Shown: piece by piece, positions 20,782 to 32,004 of the stretch | Position numbering within the stretch: position 1 is the first letter of the stretch | How the letters are laid out: each line of letters begins with the position of its first letter | DNA from: Isoetes taiwanensis | Taxonomy: Eukaryota; Streptophyta; Lycopodiopsida; Isoetales; Isoetaceae | Assembly (NCBI GenBank): GCA_021234155.1 | Contig: JAJEKV010000004.1 | Location: 26,023,831-26,087,830, forward strand | Length of the DNA: 64,000 nucleotides | Reading direction: 5' to 3' | Notes under the pieces: generated by a model | The model's input: only the letters and a program-made list of their open reading frames with translations | The model's database searches: none | What the model was told of the DNA's origin: nothing | Made by a program: the position numbers and the translations under genes

Positions 20782-23007
20782 TGTGACGTTCCAGCACAGT
20801 ATACGGTCCCAGGACGTATACTGTACTGCCCCGTCACGCGTACACGCCATCCCGACTGACGTGTACGCCGACATATAGCCAAGTGGGTAGCCCTAGGGGG
20901 CAACTTGCTAGAAATGTGCATTGGCATTAATGTGCACATTTACCAATGTACACATTAATGTGGGCACACATTTCCATATGGACACCTTATGCCAAGTGGG
21001 CCATACCCATAGGTGCAATTAATGTGCACATTTTCCAATGTGCACCTTCATTAATGTGCACACATTTCCATGTGGGCACATTTTGCCACCTAACCATTAA
21101 TGGCAAGTGGGCCCATTCCCAATTATCCCACATGCCAAAAGGGGATAATTGGAAACCCTAACCAACCCCCATGTCTATTTAGGAGGGGAAACCCTAACTT
21201 GCCCAATTTCGTTTCTAGGGCTTTAGGACTCCGTTTTGGCTGCCTCAAGAGCCAAAACCGCATCCCGCACCACCTGCTGCCCCTTAGTTTCCCTTGATTC
21301 GAGTGTTTAAGCTAGATGGTCGAGCTTTCCCTCAAGGATCAGGTATTTAGGCAATTTAATAGCTTAAACCCTCTTTTAGTCATAAAATCAGTAGGTTTAG
21401 CCCAGGGAATAAATTACTAATCGTATATATCTTATTAGCCAGAATGACTTTAGCTAAACTTGCTCGATATTAATCCCAAAACTTTCTGTGGTTTAGCTAA
21501 ACTCTATACATTTTTCCTCTCATACTTTCTAGCGTTTAGCTAAACTAACCCAAACATCATCCCAAAATTTCTATGGTGTGGCCAACAGAAAATATTAAAC
21601 CAAACTACTATACTTTTTTTCAAAATATTCCACTTATTTTAGTCATTTTCTTTGTGAAAACAGTCTAAAATAATGCTAATTAGTAAAGTCTAGGACTCAA
21701 ATTAATTCATAATTCTAGAAACTAAGCTACTAGTCATATATTTCATATAAACTAGAATGATGTTAGCTAAACTAGCCCGAAATTCATTCTAAAAGTTTCT
21801 ATGGTTTAGCTAAACACTACAAAATTTCACGCTCTTACTTTATAGCGTTTGGCTAAAGAGCTCTAGGATTTGCGGGAAAAACGTTTAAAATTATTATTAT
21901 TTTTTCCCAATTTTTTTCCATTTAAACCCTCTTTTTTTGAAAATGTCATAAAAATCAGTAGCTAAGTTTAGCCTATTAAATTATTCCATGGTTTAGCCTA
22001 TTAAATTGCTCATAGATACTAGATCTCTAACTAAACTAAAGAACCTAACTCTATGATATAGATTAGATCTTGTTCTTTAGTTCTCTTAGGATGTATGTGG
22101 ATGATGTATCTCTATGAATTCCTTGTATTGGGAAGGGGGGTAGAGACCTAAAGCTTGGTAGTGGATGCTCCTAGATTAGCCTCTCTAGCACCATATAGAT
22201 TCGGCCTGTGCACAAGAGCCACACCGGGATGTAGGTGAAGGGGCCAGACTGGCTGAGAAAGAGGTTCATGTCCCGACTCTTGAGCGATCCCTCCTGTGTG
22301 TAAAGCCTCACCCAGGGGATCATTGTGACTAGGTCTAATGGCTTGCCACTGCGTGTGGGCAAGGTATGGGCTCGACACCCGTGAAGTGGTGTTCACTTTC
22401 CAGTGGGTTCTGGCCCTCTAGTCACCTTGAGTCAGCATGTAGATCTCTGGAGGGAGTGATCCCTACATGCCCCATTGGAACTGGGAGGATGAGCCCAGGA
22501 GTAGCCCTTTTGGCTATGCATCCGGGCGGGCTGGTGATCCAGGTCCCACACTTTTCGAACCACTCGCAAAGTGTGCACAGGAGGGGCGGATGGAGTGGAC
22601 AACCCTAAGCCATGTTCATATGCCAGCCCAATCCATTGCCATGAATTACATGCGCAATGACTCGAGGACCCAAGCCGTCGGTCATCCCCTTGAGTCCGGA
22701 GGCGGGTAGGATTCCCTATGTGATGTCTTGTGATCTTTGTCGATGCAGATATGTGGAGGACCATCCTTCGTGATGGTCATATGATGTTGATGTATGTGCT
22801 ACTGACATGTATGTTTACGCTTCCGCAGCTAGGTAGGCCCTGAGGGAGATGGGGTGCAATGACCCCTTCACTCTTCCCACTGGCACCCGTCACGGATGCA
22901 GTGTCATGTGAAGGGCCCTGTATTAGCATGGAGCTGGTATGGGGGATGAACTCCTGTTTGTATCTCACGGTGAGTCTTGGCCAGATATCACAGTAGGGGA
23001 CGTCACA
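20782..23007 (+). repeat. 3' LTR (2226 bp) with a 560-bp extra segment
   Basis: Begins TGTGACGTTCC after the polypurine tract and ends CGTCACA next to TAGGT. It is collinear with the 5' LTR except for extra sequence at about 21402-21990. The GTATACGG/CCGTATAC hairpin near the 3' end of the 5' LTR is replaced here by a scrambled GTATCTCACGG..CCAGATATCAC. Short clustered differences from the 5' LTR could be real mutations or consensus errors in a long repeat. Confidence 0.9.
21402..21990. repeat. A/T-rich insertion in the 3' LTR with GTTTAGCTAAAC motifs
   Basis: Absent from the 5' LTR. It contains at least six copies of (G)TTTAGCTAAAC or close variants. It consists of two diverged copies of a roughly 310-bp unit (starting about 21417 and 21730), each with the order tandem TTAGCTAAAC, ATTAATCCCAAAA-like, GTTTAGCTAAAC, CTTACTTT..TAGCGTTT. 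The LTR carries GTTTAGCC at the junction, so local expansion or insertion at a similar motif is possible. Confidence 0.7.
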
Positions 23008-23659
23008 TAGGTGGCAACAATATTAGCAACAACTCTATTAATCCGGTCTTGGGCTAAAACCCTCCAATTCCTAACATTGTCATATGCCACATTTTGCTTC
23101 CGATTCTCCTCCCCATTCCCCTCATCATTCTCCTCCCCATTCTCCTCATCCCCCTCCTCCCGATTCTCCTCATTTTGATCCTCCCCATTCTCCTCATCCT
23201 CCTCCTCCCGATAATCCTCTCTTCCCCCCCGCCCCCAACCTTGCCCATCTTGACCCTCCTGGTTCGGACCCTGCCCATCTTGATTCTTCTCGTCCTGCCC
23301 CTGTCTATTGCCTCTCGTATTGTCCCCATTCCCATCGCTCCTTGCCTTTTCTCGTTCCCTTTCCTTCAGTTCCTCCTTTCCCATTCTTCTTTGTCTTTGC
23401 ATCAGCGTTGGTGAGGAAGATATGATTTTCTCTAAACATGCCGTCTGCCACAACTTTTCCACTGGTAACAAGTGAGACTTTTACGGGCTTCTCTGGACTG
23501 TAAATCTCATGGACTGAAGCATCCACAGATGTCATGGTAGTCTTGAGCCTATAGTCGATATTCTGCTCTAGAGTTGTGCCGATGTCCATATCGAAGGCGC
23601 TATTAAATCTATCTATTCCAAGAGTCTGGTGCCTTTCTAGCGGCTCACTTCCTCGCTCA
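23008..23659 (-). pseudogene. Acidic exon of the interrupted minus-strand locus
   Basis: Between the two gypsy insertions. On the minus strand the first part reads VDASVHEIYSPEKPVKVSLV and TSGKVVADGMF. That loosely resembles the plant En/Spm (Ptta) transposase-associated pattern V.L.S..K.VA.G, but the likeness is weak. A second frame gives KEELKEREREKARSDGNGD, a Gln/Gly-rich part, then a long acidic tract of Glu/Asp/Asn (about 23090-23230) and RNWRVLAQDRINRVVANIV, leading across the insertion to 9286. Acidic tracts are common in histone chaperones, and this one sits upstream of an H3-fold exon. One frameshift or intron separates the two frames. Unknown gene. Confidence 0.4.
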
Positions 23660-26600
23660 TGTGACGTTCCAGCACAGTATACGGTCCCAGGACGTATACT
23701 GTACTGCATCGTCACGCGTACACGCCATCCCGATTGACGTGTACACTGACGTTTAGCTAAGCAAGTAGCACCCTAGGGGACAACTTGCAAGTGTGTGCAC
23801 ATTTATTCATGTGTACACTTTAGCCCACTTAATTAATATAGGCAAGTGGGCCACATCCAATTATCCCACAAGCCCAAGGGTTGATGGAAATCCTAGCCCT
23901 AACTTATAGCTTATATAAGGCATCTGAAACCCTAACTTTCCATTTTCGTCCACAGCCTTCTAGAACTCCGTTTCGCTTGCTCTAGGAGGCAATCTCGACT
24001 CCCGAAGTCTGTCTGAGCAGCCTAGCTCATCAGCTTCCCTTTTGGACTTCATCTTCAAGCAGTTCTGCAGCATGGACGCGTTCAGAGCAGGAGAAGCAAG
24101 CCAGGGATCAGGTATTTTGCCAATTCAATAGTCCAATCCGCCTCCCAGGAATAGAGTAAGTAGATTTAGCCTATTGAATTGCCCATAGCAGCCATCTAGA
24201 CCTCCAGATACCAAGCCATAACTAAAGAACCTAACTTCTGTGATTTAGATTAAATCTTATTCTTTAGTTCTTCTATGATATGTATGTGATGATAATTTCT
24301 GTGGAATCATTGTATTGGGAAGGGGGGTAGAGGCCTTCAAAGCCTAGTAGTCGATGCTCCTAGCTAGCCCTCTTTAATGCACTATTAAATTCGGCCTGTG
24401 TACAAGAACCACACCTGGTTGTGGGTGGAGGGGCCAGACTGGCTTACAAGGATGTTCATGTCCTGGCTCATGATCACGTCCCTCTGGTAGTAAAGCCTAT
24501 TGGGGACTACAGTGCACTAGGCCTAATGCTCTGCCACTGCGTGCGGGCTTTGCATGGGTTCGACACTCTTGGGGTGGTGGACACCTTCCATGGAGTTCAG
24601 TCGAGTACGGGCAGTGGCCCTCTAGTCACCTTGAGTCAGCATGCCAACCTCTGGTGGGAGCAATCCCTACCTGCCCCATCGGAACTGGGGAGATGCAACC
24701 CAGGAGTAGTCCCTCTGGCTATGCATCCGGCGGGCTACAGTCAAGTCCCAAGACCTTTCAACCTACTTTGCAAAGTGTGCACAGGAGGGGCGGATGGAGT
24801 GGACTACCCTAAGCCATGTTCTTATGCCAGGCAAATCCATTTGCCATGAATTCTGTCTGCAATGACTTCTGGAGGCCCAAGCCGTCAGTCCTCCTCCCAT
24901 GAGTCTGAGCCTTGGGTAGGATCTCCATATGTGATGTGCTGATCTCTGTCTATGCAGATATGTGGTGAACCATCCTTCGTGATGGTCAGATGATGTTGAT
25001 GTATGTATACTGACATGTATGTTACGCTTTCGCAGCTAGGTAGGCCCTGAGGGAGACAGGGTAAAATGACCCCTTCATTCTTCCCACTGGAACTCGTCAA
25101 GGTTGCAGTGATACGTGGAGGGCCTTGTATCAGCATGGAGTTGGTATGGGGGATGAACTCCTGTTTGTATACGGTGAGTGCACCGTATATGAGTAGGGGA
25201 CGTCATAGTGGTATCAGAGCAATGTTCTTGGAGACCAAGAGCAAAGCACTGGCCATGCTCCCAATAGTACTAACTTAGTAGAATTCTCAGACCTCGAAAA
25301 AGTGGGAAATTTTTTTTCCTCATTTTTTGTAGTTTATGCTAACAGTTAGAAAAATTGAAAACCAAAGTAAAAAAAAAGTTGAACTAAAAAAAATTGAAAA
25401 CCAAACTAAAAAAAATCTCGACTCCCAAAGTCTGTCTGAGCAGCCTAGCTCAGCAGCTTCCCTTTTGGACTTCATCTTCAAGCAGTTCTACAGCATGGAC
25501 GCGTTCAAAGCAGGAGGAGCAAGCCAGGGATCAGGTATTTTGCCAATTCAATAGTCTAATCCGCCTCCAAGGAATAGAGTAAGTAGGTTTAGCCTATTGA
25601 ATTGCCCATAGCAGCCATCTAGACCTCCAGATACCAAGCCATAACTAAAGAACCTAACTTCTATGATTTAGATTAAATCTTATTCTTTAATTCTTCTATG
25701 ATATGTATGTGATGATGATCTCTGTGGAATCATTGTATTGGGAAGGGGGGTAGAGGCCTTAAAAGCCTAGTAGTCGATGCTCCTAGCTAGCCCTCTTTAA
25801 TGCACTAAATTTCGGCCTGTGTACAAGAACCACACCTGGTTGTGGGTGGAGGGGCCAGACTGGCTTACAAAGAGGTTCATGTCCTGGCTCATGATCACGT
25901 CCCTCTGGTAGTAAAGCCTATCGGGGACTACAGTGCACTAGGCCTAATGCTCTACCACTGCGTGCGGGCTTTGCATGGGTTCGACACTCTTGGGGTGGTG
26001 GACACCTTCCATGGAGTTCAGTCGAGTACGGACAGTGGCCCTCTAGTCACCTTGAGTCAGCATGCCAACCTCTGGTGGGAGCAATCAAGCTACACCCCCA
26101 TGGGGGAGATGCGACCCGGGTAGCTCTAGTCACCTTGAGTCAAGAGCATGCCAACCTCCTACCGGAAAATGGGAGTCAATCGCTTAACATCCCCATCGAC
26201 ATCACAAAGTACCTTACAACAGATGTATTACCTCTTGAACATAGCCCCTCTAGCTATGCATCCAATTATGTACTTGCTACAAATACAAAAAGTTTTTGGT
26301 AAGTCCCAAGACCTTTCAACCTACTTTGCAAAGTGTGCACAGGAGGGGCGGATGGAGTGGACTACCCTAAGCCATGTTCTTATGCCAGCCAAATCCATTT
26401 GCCATGAATTCTGTCTGCAATGACTTCTGGAGGCACAAGCTGTCAGTCCTCCCCCCATGAGTCTGAGCCTTGGGTAGGATCTCCATATGTGATGTGCTGA
26501 TCTCTGTCTATGCAGATATGTGGTGAACCATCCTTCGTGATGGTCAGATGATGTTGATGTATGTATACTGACATGTATGTTATGCTTCCGCAGCTAGGCA

Positions 26601-26765
26601 GGCCCTGAGGGAGACAGGGTAAAATGACCCCTTCATTCTTCCCATTGGAACTCGTCAAGGTTGCAGTGATACATGGAGGGCCTTGTATCAGCATGGAGCT
26701 GGTATGGGGGATGAACTCCTGTTTGTATACAGTGAGTGCACCGTATATGAGTAGGGGACGTCACA
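23660..26765 (+). mobile_element. Internally deleted relative of the gypsy element
   Basis: Flanked by a perfect 5-bp target duplication GCTCA (23655-23659 and 26766-26770). The 5' LTR runs 23660-25207 (last bases CGTCATA, mutated from CGTCACA). The primer site is at 25209-25220, followed by only about 190 bp of A-rich interior and then a 3' LTR lacking its first 330 bp or so (about 25410-26765). All coding sequence and the polypurine tract are gone. The LTRs clearly belong to the same family as 9287-23007 but have diverged in length and sequence. Confidence 0.9.
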
Positions 26766-26864
26766 GCTCACTTCTTGTATCTATGGTGTTAGCGTGCCTA
26801 GCATCTGTAATTTTCTATAGGGAAGAGATGAAATTAGTTTTTGCACAAAGAAGAAATGAGAGCG
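26766..26864 (-). pseudogene. Short continuation of the interrupted locus with a possible acceptor site
   Basis: Joining 26766 onward to 23659 (less one GCTCA) keeps a minus-strand frame open (ARHANTIDTR leading into SERGSEPLERHQ). It begins after AAAATTACAG, a plausible 3' splice site near 26805. This supports the view that the second insertion also hit an exon. Confidence 0.35.
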
Positions 26865-27204
26865 CACTCTAAATATAGTGTTCTTTTTCGCACCATGACT
26901 AGGGTGTGAAAAGCTAGTAGACACCCAACCTGCAATGCCCCTTTTCGCATCATGACTACGGTGCGGAAAAGAGTCGTACTTCACATTGCCAAGTATCCAT
27001 TTCACACCCTGGTTACAGTGCAAAAAGATGGTGCACGCCCAACCTATAATACCTCTTTTCGCACCGTAAGGTGCAGAAAATTGTCTAACCTCACGTTGGC
27101 AAGTGTGTATTTTGCACCATGGGTTCTTGTTGTTTGTAAGTCACCTTTTCGCACCATGTCAATGGTCTTACTGAGGTGCCATACAGAAACATATTTTTGC
27201 AGTG
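26865..27204. mobile_element. CACTA-like MITE of about 340 bp
   Basis: Left end CACTCTAAATATAGTGTTC and right end (inverted) CACTGCAAAAATATGTTTC are similar over about 30 bp. Inside are about six reiterated palindromes of the type TTTTCGCACCATGACTACGGTGCGAAAA. CACTR termini with such subterminal repeats are the hallmark of CACTA (En/Spm) elements. The flanking 3-mers (GCG and TGG) do not match, so a target duplication is not confirmed. Too short to encode a transposase. Confidence 0.5.
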
Positions 27205-27406
27205 TGGGAGCTAGTCTAAAAAAGAAAATTAAGAAACAATTTAAATAACATATAAACTACAATGCATGATAAAGGTAGACAAAGAATAAAAGTATTTTTT
27301 TACTATATGAGGCTCAATTACACTTCCTTCTCTTCGCTCTCTCTTTCCTATCAAATGCTTCTAAGTCAGACTTCTAAACACCAGCTCTTATTACTTCTAA
27401 CATTCT
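27205..27406. other. Short A/T-rich spacer
   Basis: No coding or structural feature seen between the MITE-like element and the minus-strand coding region. Confidence 0.5.
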
Positions 27407-28880
27407 CTAAATCTCGAGCTCCTTCTGTAAGCATATTAGACGTATTGTTTCCTTATCAGCTTTACTCAATGTAAGTATTGCCTTATTCGCCAGAACTGAG
27501 AACATGTTGAATCCTCTAAAAATATACAAAGCAGTGTTCCGATCAATTGCTACAACCCTGTCATAGTTCTGCACCAATGGGACGTGGTTGCCTGCTAAGG
27601 ACAATGCTTTAAGTTTCAACACTTCTTCAGCTCCAAACGGACTGTACTTTGCATAGAAAACATTCGTCCTTGCAAAAATAGCCCATGTAATGTGTAATGC
27701 TAGCATCTTGACCTGGTGCAACTGGTCCGTGCCTAACACAGAAATCATTTGGAGACCTCCTAAACAAAAACCAAAGCAATGGTGAATTTACCAAACCTTT
27801 GCAAACCAATACTTGATATTAGACTTACCTCTCTCTTGTCATTTTCAATGATGGATTCCCTCATTATTACTATTGTAGACTTCGATACATCATCTTCTAG
27901 CAAAGCAACCCGAGTCTTCGAGCAGCTTGGCCTATCTAGCTCGAGATCCTTCACAAGTTCAAATCCATATTCGGCAACCTGTAGACGACATCGTAAGCAT
28001 CTTCTGGCCCTATTGAAGTTCCGTCATATGTTATTGCCTCCATTACTTATTTTAGCATATCTGGCAATGTGATTACCAAAGCCTACGACATGCGCATAGA
28101 CCTATTCCAAATCTCATCCTCTCTCAAGCCAATTACTTTAGCGATGTCTAGAAGTAAGAGGCAAGGTTTACCGCCAATATGGATGGGTTGTGTTTCTATC
28201 AAGCCCCAACTAAAAAGTTTCTCTTCAGATACTATGTCCTCTACTACATCATCAGCTGCGGGGATATCCTCTACAAGGTGTTGGTCCTCTTCTAGACCTC
28301 TGAACTCTCCTATTGAGGAAGCAAGCTCCTAGTCATGCTCTGTTTGTGTGCAGTCTCCACTAGTGGCTAGAGCTTGACTCTACAATTGGAATACTATATA
28401 CCATGTATGTAGAAAACATGATGCCCAAGTCGTAAAAGTTCTCCCTGCCTTCTTGTCTACACAAGTCATTGGATAGTCTCGTCAAGGATCTCCTAATCTT
28501 GTCATGCTCTGGTTTAAGAAATAGTTTACGCAGAAATTTGACACTCACGGAAGACAAGCCCATTGTGGAACATGGTTTAATTTCAGGCTCCACTGCTGCC
28601 GTGAACCTGTCTAAGATACTACCGTAGACCTTCCGAAAATTATTTACCTCCCTCATTATATCCATTGTGAGGCAGAAGTTTTTGTACACAACAGTAGCAT
28701 TCACTGGTTCACCCAGAACCTCTTCAAATTCCTTCGAATGTGACTCTCTTGACTCTCGAACTATTCTCTCTTTTGTGATGATCGTATCGTACCATGCTGT
28801 GAACAAGTTCCAGGCGTTATCAGACCTCTTCTAAGCCATGAGCACCTTCTTTCTTGCCAGTAATTTGACGATCGCCTTAA
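27407..28880 (-). pseudogene. Multi-exon minus-strand gene remnant, unknown
   Basis: Read on the minus strand from the right: a segment with NAWNLFTAWYDTIITKERIV, LGEPVNATVVYKNFCLTMDI and VKFLRKLFLKPEHDKIRRSL (28806 to 28360, open for 148 codons). Then comes EDIVSEEKLFSWGLIETQPI with HIGGKPCLLLLDIAKVIGL (about 28260-28100), then DAYDVVYRLQVAEYGFELVK with DRPSCSKTRVALLEDDVSKS (about 28000-27860). Last is ITWAIFARTNVFYAKYSPFG with LALSLAGNHVPLVQ-like coding and DRNTALYIFRGFNMFSVLAN (27745-27407). Residue usage is strongly coding-like and breaks may be introns, but stops indicate decay. No domain recognised. It may be the 5' part of the locus that contains the acidic and H3-fold exons. Confidence 0.4.
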
Positions 28881-28883
28881 TAG

Positions 28884-29060
28884 CGCCTTAGGGTTTGAAA
28901 ATGTACACATGCGAAAACATATGGTTTAAAAGTAATAAACACGGTATTTTCACACTGCGGCCACGATGCGGGTGCCCATATTTACTGGACACTATAATTT
29001 CGCACGGTAACAACGTTGCAAATACATACTTTAATGGACGTGAGGACTTATATATATTCT
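28884..29060. repeat. Third block of CACTA-type palindromic motifs
   Basis: Contains TTTTCACACTGCGGCCACGATGCGGG, split over 28951-28977 in diverged form, and CACTATAATTTCGCACGG at 28989, similar to cores at 7563-7905 and 26865-27204. It lies on the 5' side of the minus-strand gene remnant and could be the subterminal region of a decayed CACTA element. No firm terminus. Confidence 0.4.
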
Positions 29061-29922
29061 CACCATGGGGATCCTATAGAAAAATATAATACCTTTAGTA
29101 AGACAATATGGGAATTGAACCCAATGTATCCTAGTTCTATATCTCCAGTTGATATATTACGTAAATTCATATACAGATAATATTTTTGGTGGTATACATG
29201 ACCCCAATTTATATCACTCTTCTTCGCTTTCCTATCTTCTGTCCGTCCCAGCATAAAATGGAAGAAATTTAAGTTTGTTTCAAACTCCAATTGCTGCAGG
29301 ACATCAAATAGAGACCACTCACTCTCCACTCTGAGACTTTTGAATAGTTGATTATCCTTATTATGGGTATTTAGTTCTTACAGTGGAATGAGTGCCATCA
29401 TTGTCATCTTGCTCTATTAGAATCTAGACGTACTTTCTTCCTTCTTGCATGTTTCGCCATCTCGTATACTTACAAGTGATATAGAGAGTTCCGAATGCAA
29501 TATCTAAATCGGTCAGTGTCTCTCTTATCCTGCATTCAGTAGATTCATCTCCACGCCAAGGGTATGCAAAACTTTCCAATCTTTTTAGATTCCGCAACCT
29601 TGTTTAGGAAAGCTAAATTTTATATGAAGGTGAGCGTTTCAACCTTCAAGAATACACTATCTAAAAAACTATCCATTATATGTTAAACTGTAAACATCTT
29701 CAAGTCTTTGTAACAATATCAGTGTTCTTGAACTAGACAATGAATAAATCAATTCCTAAATTATTCTTCCATATACCCATAAACTCCCCCCTTCTCATTC
29801 AATGCTGTGAATATTTCTTGCGATAACTTACTTTGTACTAGTAAGACAGAAATACATTCAGAGGCCTGCAGTATAGCTCGAACAAACTAGGTAATGGAAG
29901 CTCAATAAGCTCGGAGCTTCGG
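29061..29922. other. No firm gene; one coding-like minus frame
   Basis: A minus-strand frame at 29329-29060 begins ESEWSLFDVLQQLEFETNLN and FFHFMLGRTEDRKAKKS, which looks coding and could be a further exon of the locus to the left, but no splice sites were fixed. The remainder is A/T-rich with nothing recognisable. Confidence 0.3.
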
Positions 29923-30110
29923 AGAATAGAATAGAATAGAATAGATTTTTTTCACGTCCACAAAGACCAAGAGGCCATGGGACCCATACCTCCTCCACTT
30001 TTTTTGAGCTGCACTGGAGTGCTACCTTTAAACAACAAAGGGCCCAGGTCTTGGTGGAAGCAATGGAATACACTGTTTATTGAGTAAAACGAGACTGTGT
30101 TCTCCACATC
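29923..30110 (-). mobile_element. LINE 3' end with AGAAT microsatellite tail (minus strand)
   Basis: On the minus strand the sequence passes through GGGTCCCATGGCCTCTTGG and GTCTTTGTGGACG, then an A-run, then (TTCTA)n. The order and several words match the region 53890-53990 downstream of a LINE C-terminus on the same strand, ending there in (TTCC)n. That suggests a shared LINE 3' UTR with a simple-repeat tail instead of a long poly(A). The 5' limit is not defined. Confidence 0.4.
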
Positions 30111-31382
30111 AGATATATATAAACTTGAGAAAATAAGAATGAACTGGATGAGTTATTGAACTAATTTAGCCATGGATTACAAAGGAATCATACTCACAAT
30201 GTGCTTTCAAATGTGGAAAAGTTCATTTCTTACTTATTTTTCCTTTTGTCATACTGATTGAAGTGTATACATGCCTCATATGTACATATATCTCTTTGCT
30301 TGATCAAAACCGACTACCAGAGCCTTTCAACATGCAGAAACATCATTTCTCCCACATCTCTTAACTCGCCATTCGCCGCTCATTCGGGGTTGGAGAGTAA
30401 CAAAGCTCCCTGTTGATACCACAAGACTTTCAAATTCATTTTCGACTGCGGTCGAGCTTATAGCTATTCGAGTTGGTATGCGGGTGAAATAGAAATACTA
30501 GGAGGACTTAATGATTTTACCTCTCCATTGCCCCAAGCAGGCCGAAGCTCTCTTGGCGCGCGAGCAGATCGATTAAAGCCCTTGGCGCAAATTTGCCGAT
30601 GAAAATACATGGGCGGGAATTAAGGGTGGAAGCAATGGTCATTACAGAATCTGGCACCCACATCAAGAGGCTCGGGTATCACCGAAGCTATGTGAGAATG
30701 ACATCTGGAAAGGAATTTAGAGGCTCGATTAAAAACTTATGTACAAGCTTGATTCCTCATTGGTCGCATGAATTTTGACGTGGCATCGAGTTTAAGCCAC
30801 TAACCGATCTCATATATCCTCTAATGGTGCCGTCTGATCCATGCAATAGCAGCAACATGGTTTGTCTCAAACTCGTTATAAGGCTTGCAAAATAAATGGT
30901 GTCTGCATTTGAGTACCTTACCTAAGGGTGTTCGGAGCCAAGCACACATCTTTAATATCCAGCCTGCTATCATACCAAATCATTTTAGGCAAGACCAATC
31001 TGCTCCTTGATAGTTTATGCATTGTGACATATATTTCTGTATGTTTCTGCAGTTCATGTCTCAATATAACTTCAGGATGCCTGTCATTATACCAAAGTAT
31101 AAAGCTTTCACTTATTTGTGTAAATTTAGATAACTTTTTACATCAAATGCGCGTCTAGAATCTGAAAGCTCAAATCCGTTCATACATATGATGTTAAGTC
31201 AGGGCTTTTGTATTGCAAACAATTGTTTGGATCTATATGCTTTTTGCGCAGATATGTGAGGGGCATTTGAGCTGCATTAAATGCAGACAATAATTGCACC
31301 CAAATATTTAACCAAAAGAAAACGCACGAGAATTACTTGTTCATGCAAATTAATATTTCAGCAGAAGCAGAAGTACCAGCAG
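30111..31382. other. No gene found
   Basis: A/T-rich DNA with only short open frames lacking recognisable motifs. Nothing structural stands out. Confidence 0.4.
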
Positions 31383-31550
31383 GCTCCACTTCATCGTCCA
31401 GGTTGTGAGATTTGTCTATGCATTTTCAGCATAGTTCCTAGTACGAACTATAGAACAGATCATGTTCAAGTATAGTCGTGCTTGAATTCACGTTGGCATT
31501 TGTTATATATGCTTTCGCATATTTAGACGAGGGCCTGTGGGATATACATA
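31383..31550 (+). repeat. Direct repeat, copy A (about 165 bp)
   Basis: Matches 32664-32826 closely (GGTTGTGAGATTTGTCTATG through AACTATAGAACAGATC and GCCTGTGGGATATACAT). Both copies contain the hairpin TAGTTC-CTAGTAC-GAACTA. The copies lie about 1.28 kb apart in the same orientation, as expected from a segmental duplication or the ends of an unrecognised element. Confidence 0.75.
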
Positions 31551-32004
31551 GCAGCAGCATTCAAAGATGAGACGAGCCCCAATTCCAATCCAATGCTCAA
31601 AACATCACCTGCAAAGAATCCTCGAGTGCTTGGCCTCAACCCAGCGATGCCGAAAACCAAGGACGGGCATACCCGGGCAGTTCCATCTATCTCTAGAACT
31701 GTGTATTTATCTTGCCCTTTCCTTCCAATGTAATAGCCAGGGCTATAATAGCAGTGTAATTTATCTTGCGAGGGCTCTAATAGCTCCTTGCAATCTCCCA
31801 TGCAAATCCCCTGCCGTTTCCCCTCTGTTGCAAAACAGCTTCGCCCTTCTCCGACTTTTGCACAACCGATACCATTTATGCACAAAAGGCTCGACGTATC
31901 TGCCCGATTCTGCCCTTCTTTGTTTCTAAGCCTGGCCACGGCAAATAAGACAAAAACCAGAGATAGAAAGCTTTGTGCAAGTGCATCACGCGCCCATCCA
32001 TCCA

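Larger units (their letters stand above)
9287..23007 (+). mobile_element. 13.7-kb Ty3/gypsy chromovirus with two extra 5' genes, one an H3-like histone
   Basis: Complete element with LTRs 9287-10955 and 20782-23007, termini TGTGACG..CGTCACA, and a perfect 5-bp target duplication TAGGT (9282-9286 and 23008-23012). A primer site matching initiator tRNA-Met lies at 10957-10968 and a polypurine tract at 20769-20781. Order inside: paired palindromes and TATA, H3-like ORF (11600-12900), second palindrome pair and TATA, unknown ORF2 (13594-15132), gag (about 15408-16600), protease, RT, partial RNase H, integrase with DD35E, GPY/F and chromodomain (to 19910). PR-RT-RH-INT order with a chromodomain marks a Ty3/gypsy chromovirus. 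Frameshifts and stops occur in every gene, so this copy is not autonomous. Two independent genes upstream of gag are not part of the usual chromovirus plan. Confidence 0.95.

Noticed and set aside
22965-23425. Plus-strand Pro/Ser/His- and Leu/Ile-rich frames opposite the acidic exon
   Set aside because: These are shadows of the Glu/Asp codons on the minus strand.
24421-26423. Open frames in the second element (for example 142 codons at 24421)
   Set aside because: They lie in LTR sequence, recur in both LTR copies with differing ends, and match no protein.
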